Shown: one piece after another, positions 7,408-16,722 of the stretch | Layout: each line of letters begins with the position of its first letter | Numbering within the stretch: position 1 is the stretch's first letter | DNA from: Firm-04 sp045642925 | Lineage (GTDB): Bacteria > Bacillota > Clostridia > Oscillospirales > Ruminococcaceae | Assembly (NCBI GenBank): GCA_045642925.1 | Contig: JAZUJW010000067.1 | Span: forward strand, 1-64,000 | Length of the DNA: 64,000 nucleotides | Reading direction: 5' to 3' | The notes under the pieces: model-generated | Told to the model about the DNA's origin: nothing | Databases searched by the model: none | The model's input: the letters and a program-made list of their open reading frames with translations, nothing else | Program-made: the position numbers and the translations under genes

Positions 7408-10296
7408 GTGCGTACTTCGTTTTCGATTCGCTGCATAGCGGGCGGCTTGTCAATGCTGCTTGTGTGCAGCACGTTTTCTCCGCTGCCTTGCCATGCGCTG
7501 GAATCCGCCGCAGAAACAGACCTCTACACCGTCCGCTATGAGGACGAGATGCGATACAGTGATTATTACGATGCCTGCGCAGCAAAGCCTGCGCCTGACT
7601 GCACCATCCTGCTGCATGGTGCAGATTATGATTCTGCTGAAAATGCTGCCGTTTCTGTCGGTGCATGGGAAGGCAGAGATTCCGTGCTGCGCTGGGAAAG
7701 TCCCGAAGGTGCGGTGACTTTTTCGTTTACCGCAGCAGAGGCAGGACGCTATGCCCTGCAAATGTCCTACTTTGCGATGGAATCCCCTTCGAACGCCGTA
7801 GAACTTGCCGTACAGCTTGACGGCGAAACGCCGTTCGAATCTGCGGAACGCATTTCCCTGAATAAGCGATTCGTCAGCAAAACTGCCATTTTAACGGATG
7901 CCCGCGGCAACCAGATCCGTCCGCCGCAGGTGGAAGCACCGCAATGGCAGGATGCCTTTCTCTGCGATGGGGACGGCTTGTTCAATGAACCGCTGCAATT
8001 TGACATCACAGCGGGCAAGCATACCATTACTTTGCAAGGCATCAAGGCAAATCTTGCCATCGACACACTGACATTCTGTCAGCCGACTGCCGTGCCGTCT
8101 TATCAGCCGCCGACACAGGCAGAACTGGATGCCGTACCCGCCACACTTTATCGTCTGGAGGGTGAAACGCCGCTCTGGACAACCGCTTCGACGCTTTATC
8201 CCGCATACGACAACAACAGCTATACGGTTTCACCGTCTGACCCCGTCAAGCTGGTGTACAACACCATCGGCGGCGCAAACTGGAACAAAGCGGGACAAGC
8301 CATCACATGGGAACTCCCCGCCGATGCCCTGCAAGCGGATGGCTGGTACAAAATCGGCATCAAGGCGCGTCAGGACGTCATGCGCGGGTTCTACTCCAAC
8401 CGCCGTTTGCTGATTGATGGCGCTGTTCCGAATGATGCCATGGCGCAAATCAAATTTTACTACGACACGGATTGGTCATTGACCTCTGCAAAAGACGCAT
8501 CGGGTGCAGATGTGTACGTTTACCTCACCGCGGGTACGGCACATACCATCACGCTGGAAGCAATGCCCGGCGAAATCGGGGACTATATGCGCAGACTGGA
8601 AGGGACAGTCAAAGACCTCAACCGCTGTTATCAGGAAATTCTGATGATTACAGGGCCGAGTCCCGACAAGTACAACGATTACTATGTAGAAGAAAGCATT
8701 CCCACACTGATTTCCGATTTCATGCGGCTCTCCGAAGAACTGAAAGAAGCACAGCAGGGCATCGAAGCCCTTTCGGGCACACTCGGTTCGGAAGCGGCGG
8801 CACTCCAGAGAATGTACGTCATTCTGGACAAATGCATCGAAAAGCCAAGCCGCATCCCGAACTATGTTTCACAGCTCAAAGACAACATCTCCACCATTTC
8901 CACCTTCATCTGTGATTACCGTATGCAGCCGCTGGAAGTGGACTATCTCGAAGTTGCCTCTGCAAATCAGGAATTTTCCTCTCTGCACGCCAATCCGCTC
9001 AAGCAGTTTGTATTTCGCTGCAAGGCATTTTTCGGCTCATTTACCGAGGACTACACCACGCTTTCCGATGTCGATGCAGATGACGAAGATGTGATAGAAG
9101 TCTGGGTGAATCTCGGCAGAGATCAGGCACTTGTGGTCAAGGAACTGGTCGAAAACGAATTTGCACAGCTTTACCCCGACATTCCCGTATCGGTCAATCT
9201 GGTGGTCGGCGGCGTCGTGGAAGCAACGCTTGCAGGCGAAGGCCCCGATGTCGCCCTGTTTCTCGGCGGCGAATTCCCCGTGAACCTTGCCTGCCGTGAT
9301 TTGCTGGTCGATATCAGCAAATACGATGATTTTGAAGAAGCGATACGTCCCTGTCAGAAAAATGCCGCTGTGCCGTACACCTATAACGGCGGTGTCTATG
9401 GTATGCCGCTGACGCAAAGCTGGACGATGCTCTTCTATCGCAGTGATATTCTGACACAGCTTGGCTTCACGCAGCTTCCCCGCACATGGGACGACATGAT
9501 CGAAATGCTGCCCGCCTTGCAGCGCAAGCATCTCGGCATGGGACTGATCCTGCCCTCCACGAATGTTGCGCCCGCAACTGAATCAGGTCACACATTTGCA
9601 TCGCTTTTGCTGCAATCAGGACATAATTACTACAACGATGCCCTGACACGCACGCAGTTTGATTCGGTTGACGCGATTCAGTGCTTTGAAAAATGGACTG
9701 ACTTCTACACAGACTACAAATTCCTGCAAACCTACGATGCATACAGCTATTTCCGTACAGGTCAGTACCCGATCGTCATTGCCAATTACAGCTTTGCCAA
9801 TCAGCTTGCGGTTGCCGCACCTGAGATCAAAGGACTCTGGGACTTCACAGTCATGCCCGGCACCATGCAGGCAAACGGCGAAATTAATCACGCATCCAAC
9901 TCCAACGGTTCGGGTGCTATCATCTTCAACAAGGTAAAAAATCCTGACAATGCATGGAAATTCGTCAAGTGGTTCAGTTCTGCCGAGGTGCAGACCGAAT
10001 ACGGCATGGCACTGGAAGGCTTGCTGGGGCAAATGGGACGCTACGAAGCCGCCAATATGGATGCCATGTCCCGCCTCAACTGGTCTGCGGCGGAATACAA
10101 TACCCTGAAAGCACAGTGGGAACAGCTTGCGGAAATCCCGATCCTGCCGTCCTCCTATGCAGTCACGCGCAATCTGATGAACGCATTCCGCGAAACGGTC
10201 AATGCCAACGAAAACCCGCGTGACACCCTGATGTATTACAATACCGACATGAACGACGAGATTCTGCGCAAGCGCGAAAATCTCGGCTTAGATTAA
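7408..10296 (+). CDS. Giant sugar-binding protein: beta-sandwich modules fused to a family 1 solute-binding domain
   Basis: A predicted extracellular receptor of a sugar ABC importer. GTG at 7408 is preferred to ATG at 7390 because AGGTGGAG lies between them. Of 962 residues, about 1-32 form a signal peptide with no clear lipobox. Two carbohydrate-binding-module-like beta-sandwiches follow (about 40-215 and 255-400). A helical segment spans about 400-550. The C-terminal ~400 residues are a MalE/family 1 solute-binding domain, with the typical GPDVALFLGGEF and YNGGVYGMPLTQSW strands. Usual binding proteins have about 400-450 residues, so this is more than double. It is the first gene of the operon and precedes a MalF/MalG-type permease pair. 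The substrate cannot be read from sequence; a plant polysaccharide fragment is likely from context. Confidence 0.85.
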   Translation: MRTSFSIRCIAGGLSMLLVCSTFSPLPCHALESAAETDLYTVRYEDEMRYSDYYDACAAKPAPDCTILLHGADYDSAENAAVSVGAWEGRDSVLRWESPEGAVTFSFTAAEAGRYALQMSYFAMESPSNAVELAVQLDGETPFESAERISLNKRFVSKTAILTDARGNQIRPPQVEAPQWQDAFLCDGDGLFNEPLQFDITAGKHTITLQGIKANLAIDTLTFCQPTAVPSYQPPTQAELDAVPATLYRLEGETPLWTTASTLYPAYDNNSYTVSPSDPVKLVYNTIGGANWNKAGQAITWELPADALQADGWYKIGIKARQDVMRGFYSNRRLLIDGAVPNDAMAQIKFYYDTDWSLTSAKDASGADVYVYLTAGTAHTITLEAMPGEIGDYMRRLEGTVKDLNRCYQEILMITGPSPDKYNDYYVEESIPTLISDFMRLSEELKEAQQGIEALSGTLGSEAAALQRMYVILDKCIEKPSRIPNYVSQLKDNISTISTFICDYRMQPLEVDYLEVASANQEFSSLHANPLKQFVFRCKAFFGSFTEDYTTLSDVDADDEDVIEVWVNLGRDQALVVKELVENEFAQLYPDIPVSVNLVVGGVVEATLAGEGPDVALFLGGEFPVNLACRDLLVDISKYDDFEEAIRPCQKNAAVPYTYNGGVYGMPLTQSWTMLFYRSDILTQLGFTQLPRTWDDMIEMLPALQRKHLGMGLILPSTNVAPATESGHTFASLLLQSGHNYYNDALTRTQFDSVDAIQCFEKWTDFYTDYKFLQTYDAYSYFRTGQYPIVIANYSFANQLAVAAPEIKGLWDFTVMPGTMQANGEINHASNSNGSGAIIFNKVKNPDNAWKFVKWFSSAEVQTEYGMALEGLLGQMGRYEAANMDAMSRLNWSAAEYNTLKAQWEQLAEIPILPSSYAVTRNLMNAFRETVNANENPRDTLMYYNTDMNDEILRKRENLGLD

Positions 10297-10314
10297 TGGG
10301 AAGGAGGACTTTGT

Positions 10315-11253
10315 TTGGAAGAAAAACAAATCGGTGTCAGAACCCGAAAAGAAAAGCGCCATCAGCTTTGGATACAAATACGGCAGAACAAGGAAGCTTA
10401 TCTGATGTTGGCACCGTTTATGCTGCTGTTTCTGATTTTTACAGTCATTCCCGTTGTCATGTCTTTGCCCATCGGTATGACGGATTTTGATATGGTACAA
10501 TACCCGCCGACATGGGTCGGACTCAGCAATTTCTACAATCTCTTTCTCAATGATGCCATTTTCATCAAGTCGATTCGCGTGACGCTGGTCTTTGCCATTT
10601 TCACGGGGCCCGTCAGTTATATCCTCAGCTTTCTGCTGGCATGGCTGATCAACGAAATGCCTTCCGTACTCAAAGTCATCTTCACGCTGATTTTCTATGC
10701 ACCGTCGATGGCATCGGGCGTATATGCGGTCTGGCAGCTCATTTTTTCGGGCGACAGCTACGGCATTGCCAACTCTACACTCATGAATCTCGGCATCACG
10801 ACCTCTGCCATTCAATGGCTGACCGATTCCAACTACATTCTCCCCGTGGTCATTCTGGTACAGCTCTGGGTCAGCATGGGCGCGGGCTTTCTTGCCATGC
10901 GTGCGGGCTTCCAGAATATTGACAAGAGCCAATATGAAGCAGGTGCCATCGAGGGCATTCGCAATCGCTTTCAGGAATTGATCTACATTACCATTCCGGG
11001 CATGGGACCTTCCCTGATGTTTGCCGCCGTTATGCAGATCGTGTCTGCATTCACTGCGGATATTGTCGCAAGAAATCTGGTCGGCTTTCCAAGCACCGAC
11101 TACGCCGCCCACACCATCATGACGCACGCATTCGACTACGGCTGGGTGCGCTATGAAATGGGTTATGCCTCTGCCATCTGTCTGTTGCTGTTTGTGGTGA
11201 TGTTCCTCTGCAAAAAGCTGATAGACAGTCTGCTCGGCAAATATATGGACTGA
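10315..11253 (+). CDS. Sugar ABC transporter permease (MalF/LplB type), pair 1
   Basis: A 312-residue inner-membrane permease with six predicted helices. The cytoplasmic EAA loop near residue 208 has the form EAGAIEGIRNRFQ-x4-ITIPGMGP, which docks the ATPase. The start is TTG at 10315, placed by AAGGAGG 7 nt upstream. It lies 18 nt after the binding protein and 14 nt before the next permease. It should form a heterodimer with the following gene. No ATPase is encoded in this operon or anywhere in the window, so a shared MsmX-like ATPase elsewhere is inferred. Confidence 0.92.
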   Translation: MEEKQIGVRTRKEKRHQLWIQIRQNKEAYLMLAPFMLLFLIFTVIPVVMSLPIGMTDFDMVQYPPTWVGLSNFYNLFLNDAIFIKSIRVTLVFAIFTGPVSYILSFLLAWLINEMPSVLKVIFTLIFYAPSMASGVYAVWQLIFSGDSYGIANSTLMNLGITTSAIQWLTDSNYILPVVILVQLWVSMGAGFLAMRAGFQNIDKSQYEAGAIEGIRNRFQELIYITIPGMGPSLMFAAVMQIVSAFTADIVARNLVGFPSTDYAAHTIMTHAFDYGWVRYEMGYASAICLLLFVVMFLCKKLIDSLLGKYMD

Positions 11254-11267
11254 GGAGGGGACGGAAA

Positions 11268-12164
11268 ATGCAGAATAAAGCGGACAAAAAACCGCAGAAG
11301 CCCAAAAAGCTGAAAGCTTCCAACCGCCGTGCAGGACGTAAAATCGGCGGTTCCGTTGCCATCTTCCTGTTTTTGCTGATTCTGGGCGGATTCATGGTAC
11401 TTCCCATCTGGCTGATGGTCGTCAACAGCATCAAGCCCGTCAACGAAATGTTCATTTTCCCGCCGAAGTGGTACACGCTGAACCCGACACTGGACAACTT
11501 CAAGGATACTTACCGTGTTCTGAGTGCCATGTGGGTACCGTTTTCCCGCTATGTGTTCAACAGTGTTTTTGTGACGGTTTCCGTCACAGTACTGCAATGT
11601 GTATTTGCTTCCATGGCGGCATTCTGCCTTGCGAAAGTCAATTTTCCGGGCAGAAAATTTCTCAACGCCATCATTGTACTGGCACTGCTTTACAACAGCA
11701 ATGTCATTTATCTCATGCAGTACATTGTCATGTCCAGACTGCACATGATCAACAGCTACGCCGCATTGATTCTGCCGTCCGTGGCATCCTCCATGGGACT
11801 GTACCTCATGCGGCAGAGTATGAGTACCGTGCCCGATGCCATGATTGAAGCCGCAAAGGTGGACGGCGCAAATTTGTTCACGATTTGTTGGCGCATTGTC
11901 ATGCCAAACCAGAAGCCCGCCCTCATGACCATGGCAATTTTCGCCTTTCAGGGTGCATGGAACATCACAGGCGGCAGTCTGGTCTATGACGAATCGCTCA
12001 AAACGCTCCCGACCGTCATTCAACAGGCGGCATCCGCGGGCATTTCCCGTCAGGGTGTCACCATGGCGGCGGCAGTGATTCTGTTTGTGCCGTCCGTGCT
12101 GTTTTTCATTCTGGCGCAGAGTCAGGTCATGGAAACCATGGCACATTCGGGCATCAAGGACTAA
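11268..12164 (+). CDS. Sugar ABC transporter permease (MalG type), pair 1
   Basis: The partner of the preceding permease: 298 residues, six predicted helices after a basic N-terminal tail (many Lys/Arg in residues 4-25), and an EAA loop near residue 194 (EAAKVDGANLFTICWRIVMP). GAGGAGGGG lies about 9 nt before the ATG. This pair is placed directly behind the giant binding protein, so it is the more likely cognate pair of the two in the operon. Confidence 0.92.
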   Translation: MQNKADKKPQKPKKLKASNRRAGRKIGGSVAIFLFLLILGGFMVLPIWLMVVNSIKPVNEMFIFPPKWYTLNPTLDNFKDTYRVLSAMWVPFSRYVFNSVFVTVSVTVLQCVFASMAAFCLAKVNFPGRKFLNAIIVLALLYNSNVIYLMQYIVMSRLHMINSYAALILPSVASSMGLYLMRQSMSTVPDAMIEAAKVDGANLFTICWRIVMPNQKPALMTMAIFAFQGAWNITGGSLVYDESLKTLPTVIQQAASAGISRQGVTMAAAVILFVPSVLFFILAQSQVMETMAHSGIKD

Positions 12165-12180
12165 GAAGGGGGATGTGCAT

Positions 12181-13683
12181 ATGAAACAGACGCATTCCCG
12201 TTTCCTGCGCACTGCGGCGGCTTGCATCGCGCTGACCTTGACAGCGGCATCTGCGGCACTGCCCGTCTTTGCGGACGAACCGTATGAGGTCTACAACTAC
12301 AATTATCTCGGAGAAGCCGTGCCGTCACAGGCAGGCTATCTTGCAGAGCGCAGTGTATCAGGCAGCGACCTCGGAGCAGGTGCATTCAACAAGCCGAGCG
12401 ACCTGTTGAAAGACGCACAGAATTATTTCTATGTGGTCGATTCGGGCAATCACCGCATTGTCAAGATTGACCCTGCCTTCACCGAAGCGACTGCCGTCTG
12501 GACGGAGTTTTCCATGCCTGACGGTACAAAAACCACGCTCAAAGAACCCAAGGGCATTTATATTTCCCCTGACACGGGACTCATTTACATTGCAGACAGC
12601 GGTAATGCACGCATTCTGGTCGCAGACCGCGATTTGCACGTACAAATGGAAATCACCAAGCCGACCTCAGCGGTCTATGACCAGGAACTGACATTTCTGC
12701 CGCAGAAAATTCTCTGCGATAAAGCGGGGAATATTTATGTCGTGCTTGGCAACACCACCAAGGGCGCGGCAATGTTCGGTGCAGACGGCAGTTTTCTCGG
12801 CTATTACGGCGCGAACAGCGTTCGCCGTACCGCTGATGTCATTGCCAACCACTTCTGGAATGCGATTGCCTCCGAAGAAGAAAAGCGCTACCGCACCCGC
12901 AATACGCCGAGTGCGTTCGACAATTTCGACATTGATTTCGGCAAAGGCTTCATTTTCACCTCAACTTCCTCCGCAAGCAATGACACGGATATTGTCAAAA
13001 AGGTCAATCCCGAAGGGCACAATCTCTTTTCATATATGTCCGATTTCGTCTGGGGCGACCAGTTTTCGACATGGTACAGCGGCACATCCTATCAGACACA
13101 AATCGTTGATTTAGACATTGGCGATGACGGTTCTATCAACTGTCTGGATGCCGCCGCAGGCAGAGTATTCCAATATGACGGCGATGCGAATTTGCTGTTC
13201 ATCATGGGAACAACAGGTGACCAGGTCGGTGCCTTTCCCGCTGGCGGTGCTGTTGCCGTGGAAACAAAAGGCAGTGAATGCGAAGAAATCTATGTGCTGG
13301 ACGGTGTCAAGGGCACTGTCACCATTTTCGAACAAAACGAATTCGGCGCAATTGTCCACGAGGCAAATGCACTCTATCAGGACGGCTACTATGAAGAAGC
13401 CCTCACGCCATGGTTTGAGGTACTGAAACGGGACGGCAGCTACCGCAGTGCCTATCTCGGCATTGCAAGTGCCTACTACAATATGGGACGCTTTCAGGAA
13501 TCCATGGACTATGCCAAGAAAGCGGATTCCTCCAAGCGCTATAACCGCGCATTTGCACAGTATCGTGCGCAGTGGATGAAAGCATATTTCGGTCAGGTGC
13601 TTGCATTCACCGTGCTGCTGATTCTGCTGTGCATTCTGAGAAAACTCCGCCGCAAAAACCGTTTGCAGGAACAGACATCGTAA
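12181..13683 (+). CDS. Secreted NHL-repeat protein with TPR segment and C-terminal membrane anchor
   Basis: A 500-residue protein. The ATG at 12181 follows AAGGGGG; upstream in-frame codons overlap the permease and lack a site. Residues 1-28 are a signal peptide. About 50-410 form NHL/beta-propeller repeats (for example YFYVVDSGNHRIVKI and LIYIADSGNARILVA). About 415-465 are TPR-like helices (EANALYQDGYYEEALTPWFE). A single hydrophobic helix (about 466-488) with a basic tail anchors the protein, propeller outside. NHL propellers are protein- or ligand-binding scaffolds; an enzymatic role is not evident. Its place between permeases and the Yip1-like gene suggests an accessory subunit of the transport or processing machinery (inference). 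Confidence 0.8.
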   Translation: MKQTHSRFLRTAAACIALTLTAASAALPVFADEPYEVYNYNYLGEAVPSQAGYLAERSVSGSDLGAGAFNKPSDLLKDAQNYFYVVDSGNHRIVKIDPAFTEATAVWTEFSMPDGTKTTLKEPKGIYISPDTGLIYIADSGNARILVADRDLHVQMEITKPTSAVYDQELTFLPQKILCDKAGNIYVVLGNTTKGAAMFGADGSFLGYYGANSVRRTADVIANHFWNAIASEEEKRYRTRNTPSAFDNFDIDFGKGFIFTSTSSASNDTDIVKKVNPEGHNLFSYMSDFVWGDQFSTWYSGTSYQTQIVDLDIGDDGSINCLDAAAGRVFQYDGDANLLFIMGTTGDQVGAFPAGGAVAVETKGSECEEIYVLDGVKGTVTIFEQNEFGAIVHEANALYQDGYYEEALTPWFEVLKRDGSYRSAYLGIASAYYNMGRFQESMDYAKKADSSKRYNRAFAQYRAQWMKAYFGQVLAFTVLLILLCILRKLRRKNRLQEQTS

Positions 13684-13698
13684 AGGAGGTGTACCGCA

Positions 13699-14328
13699 AT
13701 GATGGATTTGACACAGCCGCAGTGGGTAAAGCACGTTTTGCTGCACCCGTTTGAGGGCTTTGACGATTTACGCTGGAAAAAGGGCGGTACGCTGAAATAT
13801 ACGGCGGTCATTCTTTTCGCGCTGTTTCTGGCATTGATTGGCTGGGACAGATGGTGCGGTTTCCAATTCCGTCCGCTGCCCGATGCGCTGTTTTCGGTCA
13901 CGCCGTATCTGATGCGAAGCGTGGTGTATTTCGGTGCATGGTGCGTGGGAAACTGGGCTGTCTGCACTTTGCTGGACGGCGAAGGGACGATGAAAAACAT
14001 CACGATTTACAGTTCCTACGCGCTGATTCCATATATCGCCTCCACTTTTATCAACATTGTGCTTTCGCATATTCTGATACAGGAAGAAGCGGTCTTTTTC
14101 AACACGGTATACTATGTCGGCTTGCTTTGGACAGGCTTACTGCTGTTCAATGCCATTCGCTGTGTGCATCAGTATTCATTCACAAAAACCATCGCCGCCA
14201 TTTTCCTGACACTTTGTGCCATGCTGATTATTTTATTTCTGGCAGTGCTGTTTCTAAGCCTGTTCCAGAAAGTTTATGTGTTCTTCTATTCCCTCTATAC
14301 AGAAATACTGTACAGAGTGCGTGTCTAA
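13699..14328 (+). CDS. Yip1-like integral membrane protein
   Basis: A 209-residue protein with five predicted membrane helices (roughly residues 35-50, 70-92, 105-130, 135-155, 165-195) after an N-terminal cytosolic stretch containing LLHPFEGFDDLRWKKGG. This is the pattern of the bacterial Yip1/DUF1282-type family. AAAGGAGG lies 9 nt before the ATG, 15 nt after the NHL gene. Function unknown. Members of this family next to sugar permeases and DUF5696 suggest a membrane accessory factor, but nothing in the sequence defines its activity. Confidence 0.75.
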   Translation: MMDLTQPQWVKHVLLHPFEGFDDLRWKKGGTLKYTAVILFALFLALIGWDRWCGFQFRPLPDALFSVTPYLMRSVVYFGAWCVGNWAVCTLLDGEGTMKNITIYSSYALIPYIASTFINIVLSHILIQEEAVFFNTVYYVGLLWTGLLLFNAIRCVHQYSFTKTIAAIFLTLCAMLIILFLAVLFLSLFQKVYVFFYSLYTEILYRVRV

Positions 14329-14340
14329 GGCGGTGATGTC

Positions 14341-16722
14341 ATGCAAAAAAGACGAAAACAAATGCTTTCCATCCTGACGGCGGCATGGCTTGCCATGCAG
14401 ACTGCGGCATTCATGCCGCTGCCTGTGACTGCCGCAGAGGAATCTGCCGAAACCGCTGAAGATGCGGCAGAAGCCGTCAATCCCGATGCCGCCGCATGGA
14501 AACAGCGCACCGAAAAAGACGTGTTTGCGAAAATGCGCATTGCCGCAGAAAACGACAATCTGGCATTCTGGGTCTGGGACGAAAACAAACTCGCAGACGA
14601 TGAACGCTTAGAGGACGTATTCGCACTGGTCAACAAAAAGAACGGCTATGTCTGGTGGTCGTCCCCCATCAATGCGGGCGGCGACAAGCTTGCCTCCAAG
14701 GTACTCTGCAAAGAATTGCAGTCTGCCATGGTGCTGACCTCCGCAGAACCCGATTCGCGTTCGACTTCCAATTCCCGTTCGGGCGATTTTGCCAAATGCA
14801 CCATCGTCCGCAAGGATTCGCCAAACGGCATCACCGTCACCTACAATTTCAAGAAACTCGGCATCCTGCTGCCCGTTCAATACACGCTTTGTGACGATTA
14901 TCTCTCGGTCAGAATGGACACCGCAAACATCACCGAAAAATTCACCGCCGACAAAAAAGAAGAAAATAAGGACAAATACATCATTGCGCAGGCGCTTTCC
15001 GTGCTGAATGCATTCGGTGCGGCGGACAGCGAAGAAGAAGGTTACTTCGTTATTCCTGATGGTTCAGGCGCACTGATTCGCTTCAACAACCAAAAAAATA
15101 ACGCAAAACCATACAGTCAGCTCATTTACGGCGCAGATACCACAGCCGTCCCGAAAACCAAGGGCGCGACCGTTGAGGGCGTTTCCCTGCCGATATTCGG
15201 CATCTGCAAAGGCAAAAATGCCATGCTTGCCGTAGCAGCAAGCGGTGACGGCAACTGCTATCTGAATGCGGATGTCAGCGGCATCGGACAATCCAACACC
15301 GAATACAACCGCTGTTACTTCCAATTTGTTCTGCGCAGTCAGGACAGTTACTACCTCGGCGGCGACAACGACAACCCACTGAACGTTTTTGAGAAAGCGC
15401 TTGAACCCGTACAGGCGGAAGTTCGTTACTACCCGCTTTGCGCAGAAGATGATATCAATGCCGACCACAGCCCGCAGCTTGATTATGTCGACATTGCGGC
15501 ACGGTATCGGCAATACCTCACGGAAGAACAGCACGTCCGGAAAACCGCCAAAGCAAACGATTCCAAGCTGTACCTCGATTTATACGGCGGCTGTCTGAAA
15601 CAGAAAAACATCCTCGGCTTTCCCGTGTTCACAAAAACTGCCATGACTGACTTCTCGGAAATGCAGGAGATTCTTGCACGCATCCGCAGCGCAGGGACAG
15701 AAAATCTTGTGGTATCCATCAATCGCTGGACAAATGAAGGCATCAGCGGCAAAGTCGATGATACCGCAAAACCTGCGGGCGTACTTGGCGGCAGGTCAGA
15801 TTTTCAGACATTGACCGATTTCATGGATAGCTGCCGCATTGAATGGTATCCTGTTGTCAACAACACCGCATTCTATTCGGGCAACGGCTATCATGCTTTA
15901 CACGATACTGCTGTGCGTGTTTCCGGCGCATTTGCCCGCATTGTGGACTACGAACAAGCTTACGGCGTCCCATACGGCGAAAAGAAAACCATGTCCCTGC
16001 TTTCTCCTACGGCTTTTCCTGCCCTCTATGACACTCTGACTGCCAATTATCAGGATGCGGGACTGCATTCAGCCTGTATCGGTGACATGGCCTCCACACT
16101 CTATGGCGACTACGGCAAGCATTCCACTGCCGCCCGCGAGAACGTCAAGCAGGCAATCGCCGATGCCGCGAAGCAATTGCAGACCACGCTCGGCACGGTG
16201 CTTTCCAAAGACCCCAACGCCTATATGCTCCCCTATACGGACAACATCTCCGATTTGCCTCTGTATTCCAGCGGATTCAACATTTTCGATGAAGATATCC
16301 CGCTGTATCAGATGGTACTGCACGGCGTGATTCCCTATGCGACCAAGGCGGTCAATGGCAGTGCTGATGCAGACCGTCTGGTTTTGCTTGCGGCGGCATC
16401 GGGCAGCAATCTGCATTTCGATATGCTCTATTCCGACATCAGCGAAACCAAAGATACCGATTTCGATATACTGTATTATGCGGACTACGCCGCATGGCTC
16501 AAACCTGCGGCACACGATTATCATTTTCTGAGTACCATCACTGCGGCGGCAAGTGATTCTCCCATTATCAGCTATACTGCCGAAGATCATATCATCACCA
16601 CGCAGTACGCCAACGGCACGAAAACCATAGTCAATCTTGATAATCGTTCTGTCACACTGAACGGCAATACATACTGTCTTCCGGAAGCAGATTTCGGGGA
16701 CGGAAACGGAGGGCTTTCATGA
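14341..16722 (+). CDS. Large secreted DUF5696-type protein, possible glycoside-hydrolase-like fold
   Basis: A 793-residue secreted protein with a signal peptide of ~32 residues and then an acidic Ala/Glu-rich stretch. The N-terminal half (about 45-400) is beta-rich and contains GYFVIPDGSGALIRF, a pattern also seen in the beta-supersandwich that precedes the barrel in several glycoside hydrolase families. Residues about 405-720 alternate strands and helices in a TIM-barrel-like way, starting LYLDLYGGCLKQ and continuing LVVSINRW and EWYPVVNN. The call to DUF5696 rests on overall resemblance and gene context. If it is an enzyme, acidic residues such as those in DYEQAY and FNIFDEDI are candidates (inference). 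It starts 12 nt after the Yip1-like gene and overlaps the next permease by 4 nt. Confidence 0.7.
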   Translation: MQKRRKQMLSILTAAWLAMQTAAFMPLPVTAAEESAETAEDAAEAVNPDAAAWKQRTEKDVFAKMRIAAENDNLAFWVWDENKLADDERLEDVFALVNKKNGYVWWSSPINAGGDKLASKVLCKELQSAMVLTSAEPDSRSTSNSRSGDFAKCTIVRKDSPNGITVTYNFKKLGILLPVQYTLCDDYLSVRMDTANITEKFTADKKEENKDKYIIAQALSVLNAFGAADSEEEGYFVIPDGSGALIRFNNQKNNAKPYSQLIYGADTTAVPKTKGATVEGVSLPIFGICKGKNAMLAVAASGDGNCYLNADVSGIGQSNTEYNRCYFQFVLRSQDSYYLGGDNDNPLNVFEKALEPVQAEVRYYPLCAEDDINADHSPQLDYVDIAARYRQYLTEEQHVRKTAKANDSKLYLDLYGGCLKQKNILGFPVFTKTAMTDFSEMQEILARIRSAGTENLVVSINRWTNEGISGKVDDTAKPAGVLGGRSDFQTLTDFMDSCRIEWYPVVNNTAFYSGNGYHALHDTAVRVSGAFARIVDYEQAYGVPYGEKKTMSLLSPTAFPALYDTLTANYQDAGLHSACIGDMASTLYGDYGKHSTAARENVKQAIADAAKQLQTTLGTVLSKDPNAYMLPYTDNISDLPLYSSGFNIFDEDIPLYQMVLHGVIPYATKAVNGSADADRLVLLAAASGSNLHFDMLYSDISETKDTDFDILYYADYAAWLKPAAHDYHFLSTITAAASDSPIISYTAEDHIITTQYANGTKTIVNLDNRSVTLNGNTYCLPEADFGDGNGGLS

